From Rhizobacter sp. (GTDB taxonomy: Bacteria; Pseudomonadota; Gammaproteobacteria; Burkholderiales; Burkholderiaceae_C): DNA of 9,700 nucleotides. Each line of letters begins with the position of its first letter. Within the stretch, counting starts at the first letter, position 1. This document shows positions 1 to 6,686 of this stretch, piece after piece. A program made the translations under genes and the position numbers. The DNA lies in the NCBI GenBank assembly GCA_014380155.1, contig JACMKJ010000586.1, forward strand, positions 1-9,700, in the 5' to 3' direction. The notes under the pieces are model-generated. The model searched no databases, was not told where the DNA came from, and worked only from the letters and a program-made list of their open reading frames with translations.

Positions 1-126
1 GCCGCGCCGCTGATCAACGCCATCCGCAGCCACCGCGCACGGCGCATGACCGAGCGCATGCGCGAGTGCGCGGGCGGCGCGTGCGAGCTGCATGAACACA
101 ACAACAACCCGAGGAGGCCTGTATGA
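1..126 (+). CDS. 3' end of an unidentified protein gene (partial, start outside window)
   Basis: The first reading frame is open from base 1 to a TGA at 124-126 and gives the last 41 residues of a protein. Nearly every codon ends in G or C, as in the real genes of this window, which supports true coding. The tail is basic and then rich in His and Asn, with two cysteines in the segment ECAGGAC. Its stop overlaps the ATG of the next gene in ATGA (123-126), so the two are probably cotranscribed and translationally coupled. I do not recognise the family: the tail is too short and holds no diagnostic motif. By position it may belong to the same redox operon as the two genes after it, but that is inference. 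Confidence 0.7.
   Translation, partial: AAPLINAIRSHRARRMTERMRECAGGACELHEHNNNPRRPV
111..117 (+). promoter_or_regulatory. Strong ribosome binding site for the SDR-DoxX gene
   Basis: GAGGAGG lies five bases before the ATG at 123 and inside the last codons of the upstream gene. It is the best Shine-Dalgarno match in the window and fixes the start of the SDR-DoxX gene, so that gene does not depend only on coupling to its neighbour. Confidence 0.85.
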
Positions 127-1466
127 GAGTTCTGGTCGTGGGTGCCACTGGCTGCGTGGGCCGCGCGGTGGTTCACGCGCTGCGTTCGCGCGGCCACGCG
201 GTGATCGAAGGTGCGCGCGGTGCGGTGGATGGGCGGCACACGATGCAGGTCGACTACATGCAGCCGCGCGAGCCCGAGGCGTGGGCGATGCGGCTGCGCG
301 CCGAGCGCATCGACTCGGTCGTCAATTGCGTGGGCATCTTGATGGCCTCGCGCGGCCAGAGCTTCGAGCGTGTGCACAGCGCGGGCCCGATCGAGCTGTT
401 TCGCGGTGCGGCGCTGGCCGGCGTGAGCCGCGTCGTGCAGGTCTCGGCCCTGGGTGTGCGTGACGACGCCGAGACCTTGGCCACGCCTTACCTGCGCAGC
501 AAGCTGTTGGCCGACGACGCGCTGGCCAGCTTGCCGGTCGATGGGGTCGTGCTGCGCCCCTCGTTGATCTACGGCCCGCACAGCCAGAGCGCAGCGCTCT
601 TTGCCACCCTGGCCAGCCTGCCCGTGATCTCGTTGCCGGGCCGGGGCGCACAGCCGGTGCAGCCCCTTCATGTGTACGAGCTGGCCGAGGCCATCGCGCA
701 GTTGATCGAGCACCCGGGTGCGCTCGGCGGCGTGCATGAGTTGGCTGGGCCCACGGTGATGAGCTACCGCGAGATGCTGGCGGGCTACCGCGCGGCCTTG
801 GGCTTGGGCGACGCGCTGTGGTTGCCGATGCCCATGCCGCTGATGCGCACATGGGCCTGGCTGGCCGAGGCGCTGCCGCAGAAGGTGTTTTGCCGCGACA
901 CCATCCGCATGCTCGAGCGGGGCAGCGTGCCGCGCGTGAACAACTTGGCCACGCTGCTCGGCCGCTCGCCCACACCGATGGTGCAGGGCCTGGCAGTGAG
1001 CGCGCCCGAGCCGCTGTTTGACCTGCGGGTGCGGCTGAGCCCGGCGATGTCGGTGCTGGCGCGTGGCTCGCTAGCGTTCATGTGGCTGTACACCGCGCTC
1101 ATCAGCGCGCTGCTGCCGCAGCAGTCGGGCGTGATGGACTTGCTGGCGCGCTGCGGCTTTGAAGGGCGCCTGGGTGTGGCGGCGCTGGTGTTCTCTTGCA
1201 CGCTCAACGTGGGGCTCGGCGTGCTGATGCTGAAGCGCGTCACGCCGTGGGGGCTGGCGTTGCAGGCTGCAGCGGTGGTGGGCTACACGGCCACGGCGGC
1301 GTTTCACATGCCCGAGTTGACGCTCGACCACTGCGGCCCGCTGATCAAGAACCTGCCGGTGCTGGCCTTGATCATGATGTTGTGGTGCGCGGTGCCGCTG
1401 CCCACCACCGAGCGCAAGGCGAGCCACCCGGTGCGCAAGCTGCGCTCAGCGGTGCGTGCCTCATGA
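123..1466 (+). CDS. SDR-like NAD(P)-binding protein with C-terminal DoxX-like membrane domain
   Basis: The 447-residue protein has two parts. Residues 1 to about 290 form a Rossmann domain of the atypical or extended SDR type. GATGCVG at 7-13 is the dinucleotide-binding loop, and Y123 with K127 makes the YxxxK pair, preceded by a Ser-containing VSALG at 107-111. Residues about 308-426 are hydrophobic with roughly four membrane segments and resemble the DoxX-like family often fused to such SDR domains. A cytoplasmic NAD(P)H-dependent domain anchored to the inner membrane is the likely arrangement. The substrate is unknown, and DoxX relatives in quinone reduction suggest electron transfer only by analogy. 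The start is fixed by GAGGAGG at 111-117. The gene overlaps both neighbours by ATGA, which implies one operon with the molybdoenzyme downstream. Family assignment is firm; the activity is not. Confidence 0.88.
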   Translation: MRVLVVGATGCVGRAVVHALRSRGHAVIEGARGAVDGRHTMQVDYMQPREPEAWAMRLRAERIDSVVNCVGILMASRGQSFERVHSAGPIELFRGAALAGVSRVVQVSALGVRDDAETLATPYLRSKLLADDALASLPVDGVVLRPSLIYGPHSQSAALFATLASLPVISLPGRGAQPVQPLHVYELAEAIAQLIEHPGALGGVHELAGPTVMSYREMLAGYRAALGLGDALWLPMPMPLMRTWAWLAEALPQKVFCRDTIRMLERGSVPRVNNLATLLGRSPTPMVQGLAVSAPEPLFDLRVRLSPAMSVLARGSLAFMWLYTALISALLPQQSGVMDLLARCGFEGRLGVAALVFSCTLNVGLGVLMLKRVTPWGLALQAAAVVGYTATAAFHMPELTLDHCGPLIKNLPVLALIMMLWCAVPLPTTERKASHPVRKLRSAVRAS

Positions 1467-2146
1467 CCACGCGGCCGCCCTTGCCACCGGGTCAGCGCGA
1501 GCGTGATGACTTCCCGCGCTTCGGCTTGACACATTTCGCCAACCGGTTCCCGGGGCGTGCCGATCGCATCGAGCTGCGCATTCACGGTGACGTTCGCACA
1601 CCGATGACGCTCACCGACGAGCTGGCGCGTTTGCCGCGCGTCGAGCAGCGGAGTGACTTTCACTGTGTGACCACCTGGTCGCGCCGCGGCATGGCCTGGA
1701 GCGGCTACCGCTTCACCGACTTCTATCACCAGCTCGTGCTGCCCTTGGCCGGCCCGGCGGCCGACATCAGCTTCGTGGTGCTGCGCGCGCAAGATGGCGC
1801 CCGCAGCAGCCTGCCGCTGGCCGACCTGCTGGCGCACGACGTGCTGCTGGCCGACCGGCTCGATGGCCCGCCCCTGGGCGGTGACCATGGTGCCCCGCTG
1901 CGCCTGGTGGCGCCGGCCCACTACGGCTACAAGAACCTGAAGCACCTCGACCGCATCGAGTTCTTGCGCAGCAGCGCCGGCTACCGCCCGCAGGGGCTTC
2001 GGTTCATGGTGCACGAGCGCGCGCGGGTGGCGCTCGAAGAGCGGGGGCGCTGGGTGCCGGGTTGGTTGCTGAGGTATTTGTACCGGCCTCTGATCGCCCC
2101 GACGGTGCGGCACTTTGTGCGGGCGTCGAAGAACCGAAAACCCTAG
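1463..2146 (+). CDS. Molybdopterin-dependent oxidoreductase, sulfite oxidase fold
   Basis: The 227-residue protein begins at the ATG that overlaps the previous stop (ATGA, 1463-1466). An upstream extension of the frame would run inside the SDR gene and is not needed. The N-terminal LPPGQ (7-11) and FPRFGL (17-22) followed by the oxidoreductase molybdopterin-binding domain are typical of the short cytoplasmic members of the sulfite oxidase family. C68 in HCVTTWS is the expected molybdenum-ligating cysteine, and a GYKNLK stretch at 155-160 matches the family's cofactor-binding end. There is no twin-arginine or other signal peptide, no heme domain and no C-terminal dimerisation domain, so it is neither classic sulfite oxidase nor a periplasmic MsrP, and no MsrQ partner is present. 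The SDR-DoxX protein encoded just before it is the likely redox or membrane partner (inference). Substrate unknown. Confidence 0.87.
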   Translation: MTTRPPLPPGQRERDDFPRFGLTHFANRFPGRADRIELRIHGDVRTPMTLTDELARLPRVEQRSDFHCVTTWSRRGMAWSGYRFTDFYHQLVLPLAGPAADISFVVLRAQDGARSSLPLADLLAHDVLLADRLDGPPLGGDHGAPLRLVAPAHYGYKNLKHLDRIEFLRSSAGYRPQGLRFMVHERARVALEERGRWVPGWLLRYLYRPLIAPTVRHFVRASKNRKP

Positions 2147-3861
2147 CGCCGCCGGCCTTCCAGCTCTTTGCAGACACTGCGCGCAACGCCCACGGCCCCG
2201 GGCGCAGCCGCCTCGGCCAGCACCAGCGCGCGGATCTGCTGCAGGCAGGGGTTCGACGGTGCGATCACCGCCTGCACCGCTTCGTCGAGCAGCTGCGCAT
2301 CGCCCTCACCGAGCTTGAACGAGGTGGGGATCATGTCGAGCTTGCGCTTGAGCCCCGCGTGTTTCGGGTCGACCGTCACCACGTCTTCAAAACCGAAGTG
2401 ATAGAACACCAGCCGCTGGCTCAGATTGAGGCTGGACGAGGGCCGCTCGCTCAGCGCCTTGCACAGCGCACTCGGCAGCTCGCGGGTTTCTGGTCTGCAG
2501 TCGCCATCGTTCCAGCGCAGGCGCGCGGTGTCGAACTCGCCCAGCAGGTTGGCGCGGTTGTTCTGCAGCAGCGAATCAACGGCATCGCTCACGTTGGCGT
2601 CGAGCAGCAGGCCCACCGTGCCGCGCGGGTCGGCCACGAGCCGGCTGGCGCCGCGCGGGCGGGTGAAGGCGTCGATCTGCAGCACGATGATGCGGTCGTG
2701 CGTGAGCCGGCCTTCGACCTCCATCTGGAACAGCGCGCGCTTGATCGACTTCAGCCCCAGGTTGTCGGAGTTGCCGCCGTCGAACACATGCAGGTACTGC
2801 TTGTCGGTGCATCGGAGTTCGCCTTGGCGGTCGTCCTGGCAATAGGTTTGCAGCGCGCCGGGGCGGTGGTCTTGCAGCGTCTGGCTTGGGAAGATGAGCG
2901 GGAAGGCCGACGAAGCCATCACCGCGCGCGCCAGCGAGTAGCTGTTGATGTCGGAGTTGATGCGGTCGCGGAAGTCTTGTTCGGTGAAGGTGAACACGCT
3001 GCCGAAGGCGTATTCGTCGGCCGCGATGATGCCGGGTGCGTCTTGGTCGGCTGCGGTGGTGGCGTTGACCAGCAGGTAGGGGCGTGTGGGGTTGAGCTCG
3101 CCCAGGCTCAGGTTGGCGCCGAGGATGCGCGTGCCGTACAGGTTGTCGCCGAGGGTCTGGGCCATGATGTCGCTGCGGTCGTAGGCAGTGAACCAGTAGC
3201 GCGCGATGTTGGTGGGCCAGAACCAGTTGCCGAACCAGCGGTTGAGGTAGTTGCGGCTGGTGAGGTGACGCACGGTGCCCGGTTCCCACTCGCGCAGGTG
3301 GGTAAGCGGCGCCTGGCGGCACAGGTTGTCGAGGCGGCGCAGCTCGGCAGTGGCACCCGGCAGCTGGCTGTTGAGCGCGGCGAGTTCTTCGGTTTGCAGC
3401 AGTGCGTTGCAGCGCAGGGTCTGCGTCTGGGCATCCACCTTGATGCGTGTGGCGAGCGGTGTGTCGGCCAGCTGCGCTGGCAGCACGTCGGCCAGGGTGG
3501 GCGACAGCAGCTCGGTGTCTCGTGTGGCGGCATACAAGGCGGAGGTGATCGAGCCGCCCGACACCGACGACATCACGTCCACTTCGTTGAGCAGGTCGAC
3601 ATCGGGAAACAGGGTTTGCAGCCGCAGCATGGTGGCGGCCGACAGGTAGGCCGCGCGCGAGCCGCCGCCCGAGAGCGCGAGGAACATCAGCACGCGCGGG
3701 TTGCCACGTTCACCGCCTACGCTGAAGGTGGCGCGCGTCGGCGCGGGCGCCGAGGCCGCGCTGCTGGGCGCGAGCGGCTTGTTGGTGTGCGAGTAGCTGG
3801 CGCAGCCTGGGAGCGCGATCAGCAGCAGGAGCATCACGAGGGTCGAGACGTGGCGTGGCAT
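2143..3861 (-). CDS. Patatin-like phospholipase family lipoprotein
   Basis: A 572-residue predicted serine lipid hydrolase. I chose the ATG at 3861 because it opens directly on a lipoprotein signal: a short basic start, a Leu-rich core and a LPGC lipobox with C20. The frame is open 43 codons further upstream, but that extension carries no signal and runs into the divergent gene. The patatin domain shows the oxyanion motif GGGSR at 65-69, the nucleophile elbow SVSGG with S101, and the dyad aspartate in DGG with D361. The first elbow position is Ser rather than the usual Gly. Several cysteines in the C-terminal third (for example in DGDC, SALC, NPC and SVC) suit a periplasmic protein with disulfides. 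Expected location is a periplasm-facing membrane anchor; acyl substrate unknown. Its stop shares CTAG with the opposing gene. A TATAAG hexamer lies six bases before the ATG. Confidence 0.9.
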   Translation of the reverse strand: MPRHVSTLVMLLLLIALPGCASYSHTNKPLAPSSAASAPAPTRATFSVGGERGNPRVLMFLALSGGGSRAAYLSAATMLRLQTLFPDVDLLNEVDVMSSVSGGSITSALYAATRDTELLSPTLADVLPAQLADTPLATRIKVDAQTQTLRCNALLQTEELAALNSQLPGATAELRRLDNLCRQAPLTHLREWEPGTVRHLTSRNYLNRWFGNWFWPTNIARYWFTAYDRSDIMAQTLGDNLYGTRILGANLSLGELNPTRPYLLVNATTAADQDAPGIIAADEYAFGSVFTFTEQDFRDRINSDINSYSLARAVMASSAFPLIFPSQTLQDHRPGALQTYCQDDRQGELRCTDKQYLHVFDGGNSDNLGLKSIKRALFQMEVEGRLTHDRIIVLQIDAFTRPRGASRLVADPRGTVGLLLDANVSDAVDSLLQNNRANLLGEFDTARLRWNDGDCRPETRELPSALCKALSERPSSSLNLSQRLVFYHFGFEDVVTVDPKHAGLKRKLDMIPTSFKLGEGDAQLLDEAVQAVIAPSNPCLQQIRALVLAEAAAPGAVGVARSVCKELEGRRR

Positions 3862-3867
3862 GCCTTG

Positions 3868-3873
3868 CTTATA
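3868..3873 (-). promoter_or_regulatory. Possible -10 box of the patatin gene, leaderless geometry
   Basis: TATAAG on the minus strand matches five of six bases of the sigma-70 -10 consensus and ends six bases before the ATG at 3861. Transcription would then begin at or next to the ATG. No -35-like hexamer stands at the right distance, and the only purine run (AAGG) is one base from the ATG, too close to act as a Shine-Dalgarno. Confidence 0.4.
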
Positions 3874-3918
3874 GGGCAGTGCGGCGTGTCCCGTATCCCC
3901 ATCTTTAGGGAGCGGCTC

Positions 3919-3927
3919 TGCTAACGT
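3919..3927 (+). promoter_or_regulatory. Possible extended -10 box of the DUF1232 gene, leaderless geometry
   Basis: TGCTAACGT combines an extended -10 TGn with TAACGT and ends seven bases before the ATG at 3935. The bases between (TGCTCCC) hold no Shine-Dalgarno. The purine run AGGGAG at 3907-3912 is 22 bases from the ATG and too far to serve. No -35 match was seen. With the minus-strand box at 3868-3873 it would make the 73-base divergent gap (3862-3934) a two-way promoter region. Confidence 0.35.
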
Positions 3928-3934
3928 TGCTCCC

Positions 3935-4333
3935 ATGATCTTCAAAGCCGGCAAATTGCTGCGTGCTGCCAATGCAGCGCGTCTCGCCACCTACCTGATT
4001 GCACTGTGGAAGCTGTTCAAGCACCCGCAGGCGCCGCGCAGCGCCAAATGGGTGGCGGTGGCCGTGCTGGCCTATCTGTTGAGCCCGATCGACCTGATCC
4101 CCGATTTCATCCCGATCCTCGGCCAGCTCGATGACTTGGTGATCGTGCCGCTGGGCATTGCGCTGGTCACGCGCCTCACGCCCAAGCCGCTGTGGGAGTC
4201 GCTGCTGCGCGAGGCCGAGCTCTCGCGCGAGAAGCTGCCGCGCCTGTGGTGGGGCGCCGTGCTGATCGGGCTGGTCTGGCTGGTGTTCTTCGGGCTTTTC
4301 ATCTGGTGGGTGGTCTCGCTGGTGGCCGCTTGA
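3935..4333 (+). CDS. DUF1232 (YkvA-family) membrane protein
   Basis: The 132-residue protein carries the DUF1232 signature at 49-67, with the run SPIDLIPDFIP followed by GQLDD, close to the family consensus. A basic N-terminal helix precedes it, and a strongly hydrophobic, Trp-rich segment at about 105-131 is a membrane helix that ends the protein. Small proteins of this family are common in bacteria and have no settled function. The gene overlaps the thermonuclease-like gene by TTGA (4330-4333), so the two are likely made from one transcript. No Shine-Dalgarno precedes the ATG, and an extended -10-like box ends seven bases before it. The family call is firm, and no function should be read into it. 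Confidence 0.9.
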   Translation: MIFKAGKLLRAANAARLATYLIALWKLFKHPQAPRSAKWVAVAVLAYLLSPIDLIPDFIPILGQLDDLVIVPLGIALVTRLTPKPLWESLLREAELSREKLPRLWWGAVLIGLVWLVFFGLFIWWVVSLVAA

Positions 4334-4806
4334 GGGCGCTGAGTTGTTTGTGGGCCTTGCTGCTGTTCAGCGGCAGCGCACAGGCATTGAGCGGCGTGGT
4401 CACGCGGGTGGCCGATGGCGACACGCTGTGGGTGCGCCCCGTGGGTGGCAAGCCGGTCAAGGTGCGCCTGCAGGGCATTGATGCGCCCGAGCGCTGCCAG
4501 GCCTGGGGCGAGCGGGCAAGGGCCGCCCTGGCCACGCGTGTGCTGCACCGGCAGGTCGACGTTCGCACGCGGGCCTATGACGATTACCAGCGTGCCATCG
4601 CCCATGTCGAGCTAAACGGCGAAGACGTGGCCGCCTGGATGGTGCGCGAAGGCCATGCCTGGAGCTACCGCTACCGCCGCAGCCCGGGGCCTTACGCCGC
4701 GCAGGAACAACAGGCCCGCGCCGCGCGGCGTGGCCTGTTTGCTCTAGCAGCGGTCGAGCCGCGTGTTTTTCGCAAGACACACGGGCCTTGCGAGCCTCGG
4801 CCTTAA
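4330..4806 (+). CDS. Exported thermonuclease-like (SNase) protein, TTG start
   Basis: The frame is open from 4192, but that upstream part lies inside the DUF1232 gene and is not signal-like. The TTG at 4330 overlaps the DUF1232 stop (TTGA) and is followed at once by a clean signal peptide of about 19 residues ending in SAQA, so I take it as the start: 158 residues, about 139 after cleavage. The staphylococcal nuclease fold is clear. D31 in ADGDT, R46 and D51 in the VRLQGIDAPE segment, E54, and R88 in DDYQRA match the calcium-binding and catalytic residues D21, R35, D40, E43 and R87 of the model enzyme. The Thr after the second Asp is Ala, as in many bacterial homologues. A secreted or periplasmic calcium-dependent nuclease cutting DNA and RNA is predicted. 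GGTGG at 4321-4325 may help initiation. The gene ends in tandem stops, TAATAA. Confidence 0.88.
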   Translation: MRALSCLWALLLFSGSAQALSGVVTRVADGDTLWVRPVGGKPVKVRLQGIDAPERCQAWGERARAALATRVLHRQVDVRTRAYDDYQRAIAHVELNGEDVAAWMVREGHAWSYRYRRSPGPYAAQEQQARAARRGLFALAAVEPRVFRKTHGPCEPRP

Positions 4807-4811
4807 TAAGG
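4801..4811. repeat. Short palindrome over the nuclease stop codon
   Basis: CCTTAATAAGG is a perfect inverted repeat of two five-base arms around one A, and it covers the last codon and the TAATAA stops of the nuclease gene. The 62-base gap that follows (4807-4868) otherwise shows only a weak TAGAGT hexamer at 4829-4834 without a -35 partner, plus the ribosome binding site of the next gene. The palindrome may be a small operator or chance; it is too short to be a terminator. Confidence 0.25.
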
Positions 4812-4856
4812 TCTTCAACTTCTGCCCCTAGAGTGGCCAACACCACCTCACTACCT

Positions 4857-4860
4857 GGAG
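4857..4860 (+). promoter_or_regulatory. Ribosome binding site of the MipA/OmpV gene
   Basis: GGAG sits eight bases before the ATG at 4869. It decides the start in favour of that ATG over the frame-open ATG at 4788, which lies inside the nuclease gene and would spoil the signal peptide. Confidence 0.75.
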
Positions 4861-4868
4861 CCTTTCGC

Positions 4869-5669
4869 ATGCCTATCGCCTTCTTCAGACTGTTAGCCGC
4901 CGCCAGTGTGGTAACGGGAGCCTGCGGCGTGGCGCAGGCCCAGGGTTTCGACGCCGTTCGGCTGCAAGGCGAGCCGGGCAGCGAGGGCGAGGGCCGCGCG
5001 GGTGTCGCGCTGATCGCCGGCTACAAGTACCTGGGCTCCGACGAGAGGCGCACCCTGCTGCTGCCCACCATCGATTACCGCTGGCAAAGCGGCTGGTTCG
5101 CGGGCGTGGGCAATGGCATCGGCTACCGCTTCCCATCGAGCCCGCAATTCCAGTACGGCCTGCGGCTGGCAGCCGACTTCGGCCGCAAGGAGCACCGCTC
5201 CGATGTCTTGCGCGGGCTGGGCGACATCAGCGCGCGGCCCGAGGCGGGGGCCTTTTTCAACATGCAGCTGTCTCAAGGCCTGTCGCTCAGCAGCTCGCTG
5301 CGGTATGGCGCGGGCAACGACCGCAACGGCTTGGTGCTCGACCTGGGGGCGCAATACGGCGTGCAGCTGGCGCCGCAGTGGCGGCTGGGCGGCAGCCTGT
5401 CGACCGCCTACGTCAACCGCCACTACATGCAGGCGTATTTCGGCATCACGCCCGAGCAGAGCGCACGCAGCGGTTATGCGGTGTCGCAGGTCGATGCCGG
5501 TGTGCGCGACGTGAAGCTCGGCGCCTCGCTCACCCACTTCATCAACCGCGACTGGGCCCTCACCGGTGCGCTGAGCGCCAGCTCGCTGCAGGGCGATGCC
5601 AAGCGCAGCCTCATCGTGCGTGAGCGCAACCCCGTGACAGGCGTGCTGGCGCTGGGCTACAGGTTCTGA
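4869..5669 (+). CDS. MipA/OmpV family outer-membrane protein
   Basis: A 266-residue precursor. Residues 1-24 form a type I signal peptide ending in VAQA, leaving a mature barrel of about 242 residues. The body alternates short polar and aromatic strands. Near the C-terminus it has the family pattern YFGITPEQSARSG at about 190-202, then a DVKLGASL strand and a terminal GYRF whose last Phe is the usual outer-membrane insertion signal. MipA of Escherichia coli was described as a scaffold linking MltA and PBP1B in murein synthesis, while many homologues are only known as outer-membrane proteins, so the role here is open. It has its own ribosome binding site and lies 62 bases after the nuclease stop. 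It may be read from the upstream transcript or from a promoter I cannot identify. It converges with the arginase gene. Confidence 0.9.
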   Translation: MPIAFFRLLAAASVVTGACGVAQAQGFDAVRLQGEPGSEGEGRAGVALIAGYKYLGSDERRTLLLPTIDYRWQSGWFAGVGNGIGYRFPSSPQFQYGLRLAADFGRKEHRSDVLRGLGDISARPEAGAFFNMQLSQGLSLSSSLRYGAGNDRNGLVLDLGAQYGVQLAPQWRLGGSLSTAYVNRHYMQAYFGITPEQSARSGYAVSQVDAGVRDVKLGASLTHFINRDWALTGALSASSLQGDAKRSLIVRERNPVTGVLALGYRF

Positions 5670-5686
5670 CGTGATGGTGCCCCCAT

Positions 5687-5705
5687 AGCCGAATTGCATT
5701 CGGCT
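5687..5705. terminator. Inverted repeat in the convergent gap, possible terminator arm
   Basis: AGCCGAAT and ATTCGGCT form a perfect 8-base stem around a 3-base loop (TGC), 17 bases past the MipA/OmpV stop. No T-run follows on either strand, so it is not a textbook intrinsic terminator. Its place between two convergent genes suggests 3' end formation or message protection for one or both transcripts. Confidence 0.5.
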
Positions 5706-5709
5706 CGCC

Positions 5710-5736
5710 CCCCAAGGGGGTCAAATTGCCTTGGGG
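5710..5736. terminator. Second inverted repeat in the convergent gap
   Basis: CCCCAAGG (5710-5717) pairs with CCTTGGGG (5729-5736) around an 11-base loop, five bases after the first hairpin. The left arm can also fold on itself (CCCCCC AA GGGGG). There is no T-run. With the first dyad it fills most of the 93-base gap (5670-5762), and the C-rich/G-rich arms look like intergenic elements I associate with Burkholderiales genomes; that resemblance is from memory and unchecked. Confidence 0.4.
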
Positions 5737-5762
5737 CGGCCCGGCGGCAACTTGGGTTCCAC

Positions 5763-6686
5763 TTACTTGCGCATGAGGGTGCTCTTGCCGAACAGGCTCT
5801 CGATCAGGTCGACGGCCACCTCGGCCGTGCGGTTGCGCACGTCGAGCGCGGGGTTGAGCTCCATCACGTCGAGCGAGGCCAGGCGGCCGGTGTCGGCGAT
5901 CATCTCCATGCACAGCTGCGCCTCGCGGTAGGTCGGGCCACCGGGCACGGTGGTGCCCACGCCGGGGGCGATGTCGGGGTCGAGAAAGTCGACGTCGAAG
6001 CTCACGTGCAGGTGGGTGTTGGTGTCGAGCGTGGCGAGCGCCAGCTCCATGGCGTGGCGCATGCCCATCTCGTCGATGTAGCGCATGTCGAACACTTCAA
6101 GGTCCATCTCGTGCACGAAGCGCTTTTCGCCTTCGTCGACGCTGCGGATGCCGATCTGGCGGATCCACTTCGGGTTGATCGCGGGCACGTGGCCGCCGAT
6201 CTCGATCAGCTCTTGCGGGCCCTTGCCGCACAGGCAGGCGACCGGCATGCCGTGGATGTTGCCGCTGGGCGTGAGCACACTGGTGTTGAAGTCGGCATGC
6301 GCGTCGAGCCACAAGATGCGCAGCTTCTTCTTGGTTTCGCGGCAGTGGCGCGCCACAGCACTGATCGAGCCCAGGCCCAGGCAGTGGTCGCCCCCCAGCA
6401 AGATCGGCAGGCGGTGCAGCGACAGCTCGGCGTACACCGCGTCGTGCACCAGGTGGTTCCAGGCCACCACCTCGGCCAGGTGGCGGTAGCCGTCGACCGG
6501 TGGTTGCCACGGGTTGGCCGGGCCGGAGAGGTTGCCGCGGTCGGCCACCTCGAAGCCGTGGCCCATCAATGCCGGCACGATGTTGGCCACGCGCAGGGCT
6601 TCGGGGCCCATGCTGGCGCCGCGGCTGCCGGCGCCGATGTCGGTGGGAGCGCCGATGATGCTGATGGGTTTGTTGGTGCTGGTCAT
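5763..6686 (-). CDS. rocF: Arginase
   Basis: The 307-residue protein hydrolyses L-arginine to L-ornithine and urea in the cytoplasm, the first step of arginine breakdown by the arginase route. The two-manganese site is complete: H101 in GGDHC, D128, H130 and D132 in DAHADFN, and D231 and D233 in SFDVDFLDP. H145 in HGMPV and E276 in the VMELNP segment occupy the positions of catalytic residues of known arginases. The start, with IGAPTDIGAG and SRGASMGPEALR, is typical of arginase rather than agmatinase, and the length is normal. The ATG overlaps the LOG-family stop (ATGA read on the minus strand, 6683-6686) and has no clear ribosome binding site, so translation is probably coupled. It ends the moeB-like, LOG, arginase run and converges on the MipA/OmpV gene. 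A related ureohydrolase with another substrate cannot be fully excluded. Confidence 0.92.
   Translation of the reverse strand: MTSTNKPISIIGAPTDIGAGSRGASMGPEALRVANIVPALMGHGFEVADRGNLSGPANPWQPPVDGYRHLAEVVAWNHLVHDAVYAELSLHRLPILLGGDHCLGLGSISAVARHCRETKKKLRILWLDAHADFNTSVLTPSGNIHGMPVACLCGKGPQELIEIGGHVPAINPKWIRQIGIRSVDEGEKRFVHEMDLEVFDMRYIDEMGMRHAMELALATLDTNTHLHVSFDVDFLDPDIAPGVGTTVPGGPTYREAQLCMEMIADTGRLASLDVMELNPALDVRNRTAEVAVDLIESLFGKSTLMRK

Noticed and set aside
1463..2146. MsrP (periplasmic methionine sulfoxide reductase) as the identity of the molybdoenzyme
   Set aside because: No twin-arginine signal is present and no msrQ gene adjoins; the LPPGQ-type N-terminus fits a cytoplasmic subgroup.
2062..3924. 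A 620-codon open frame on the plus strand opposite the patatin gene
   Set aside because: It is a shadow: the patatin frame on the other strand has a lipoprotein signal and all catalytic motifs, while the plus-strand product is a compositionally odd Val/Gln/Ala/Arg-rich chain with no domain.
3862..3990. Upstream extension of the patatin gene to 3990 or 3936
   Set aside because: It would place 25-43 residues before an obvious lipoprotein signal peptide and overlap the divergent DUF1232 gene.
4770..4793. A 7-base inverted repeat (TCGCAAG with CTTGCGA) near a TTTTT run
   Set aside because: It lies inside the nuclease coding region, and the T-run precedes the stem on the plus strand and reads as A's on the minus strand, so it is not a terminator.
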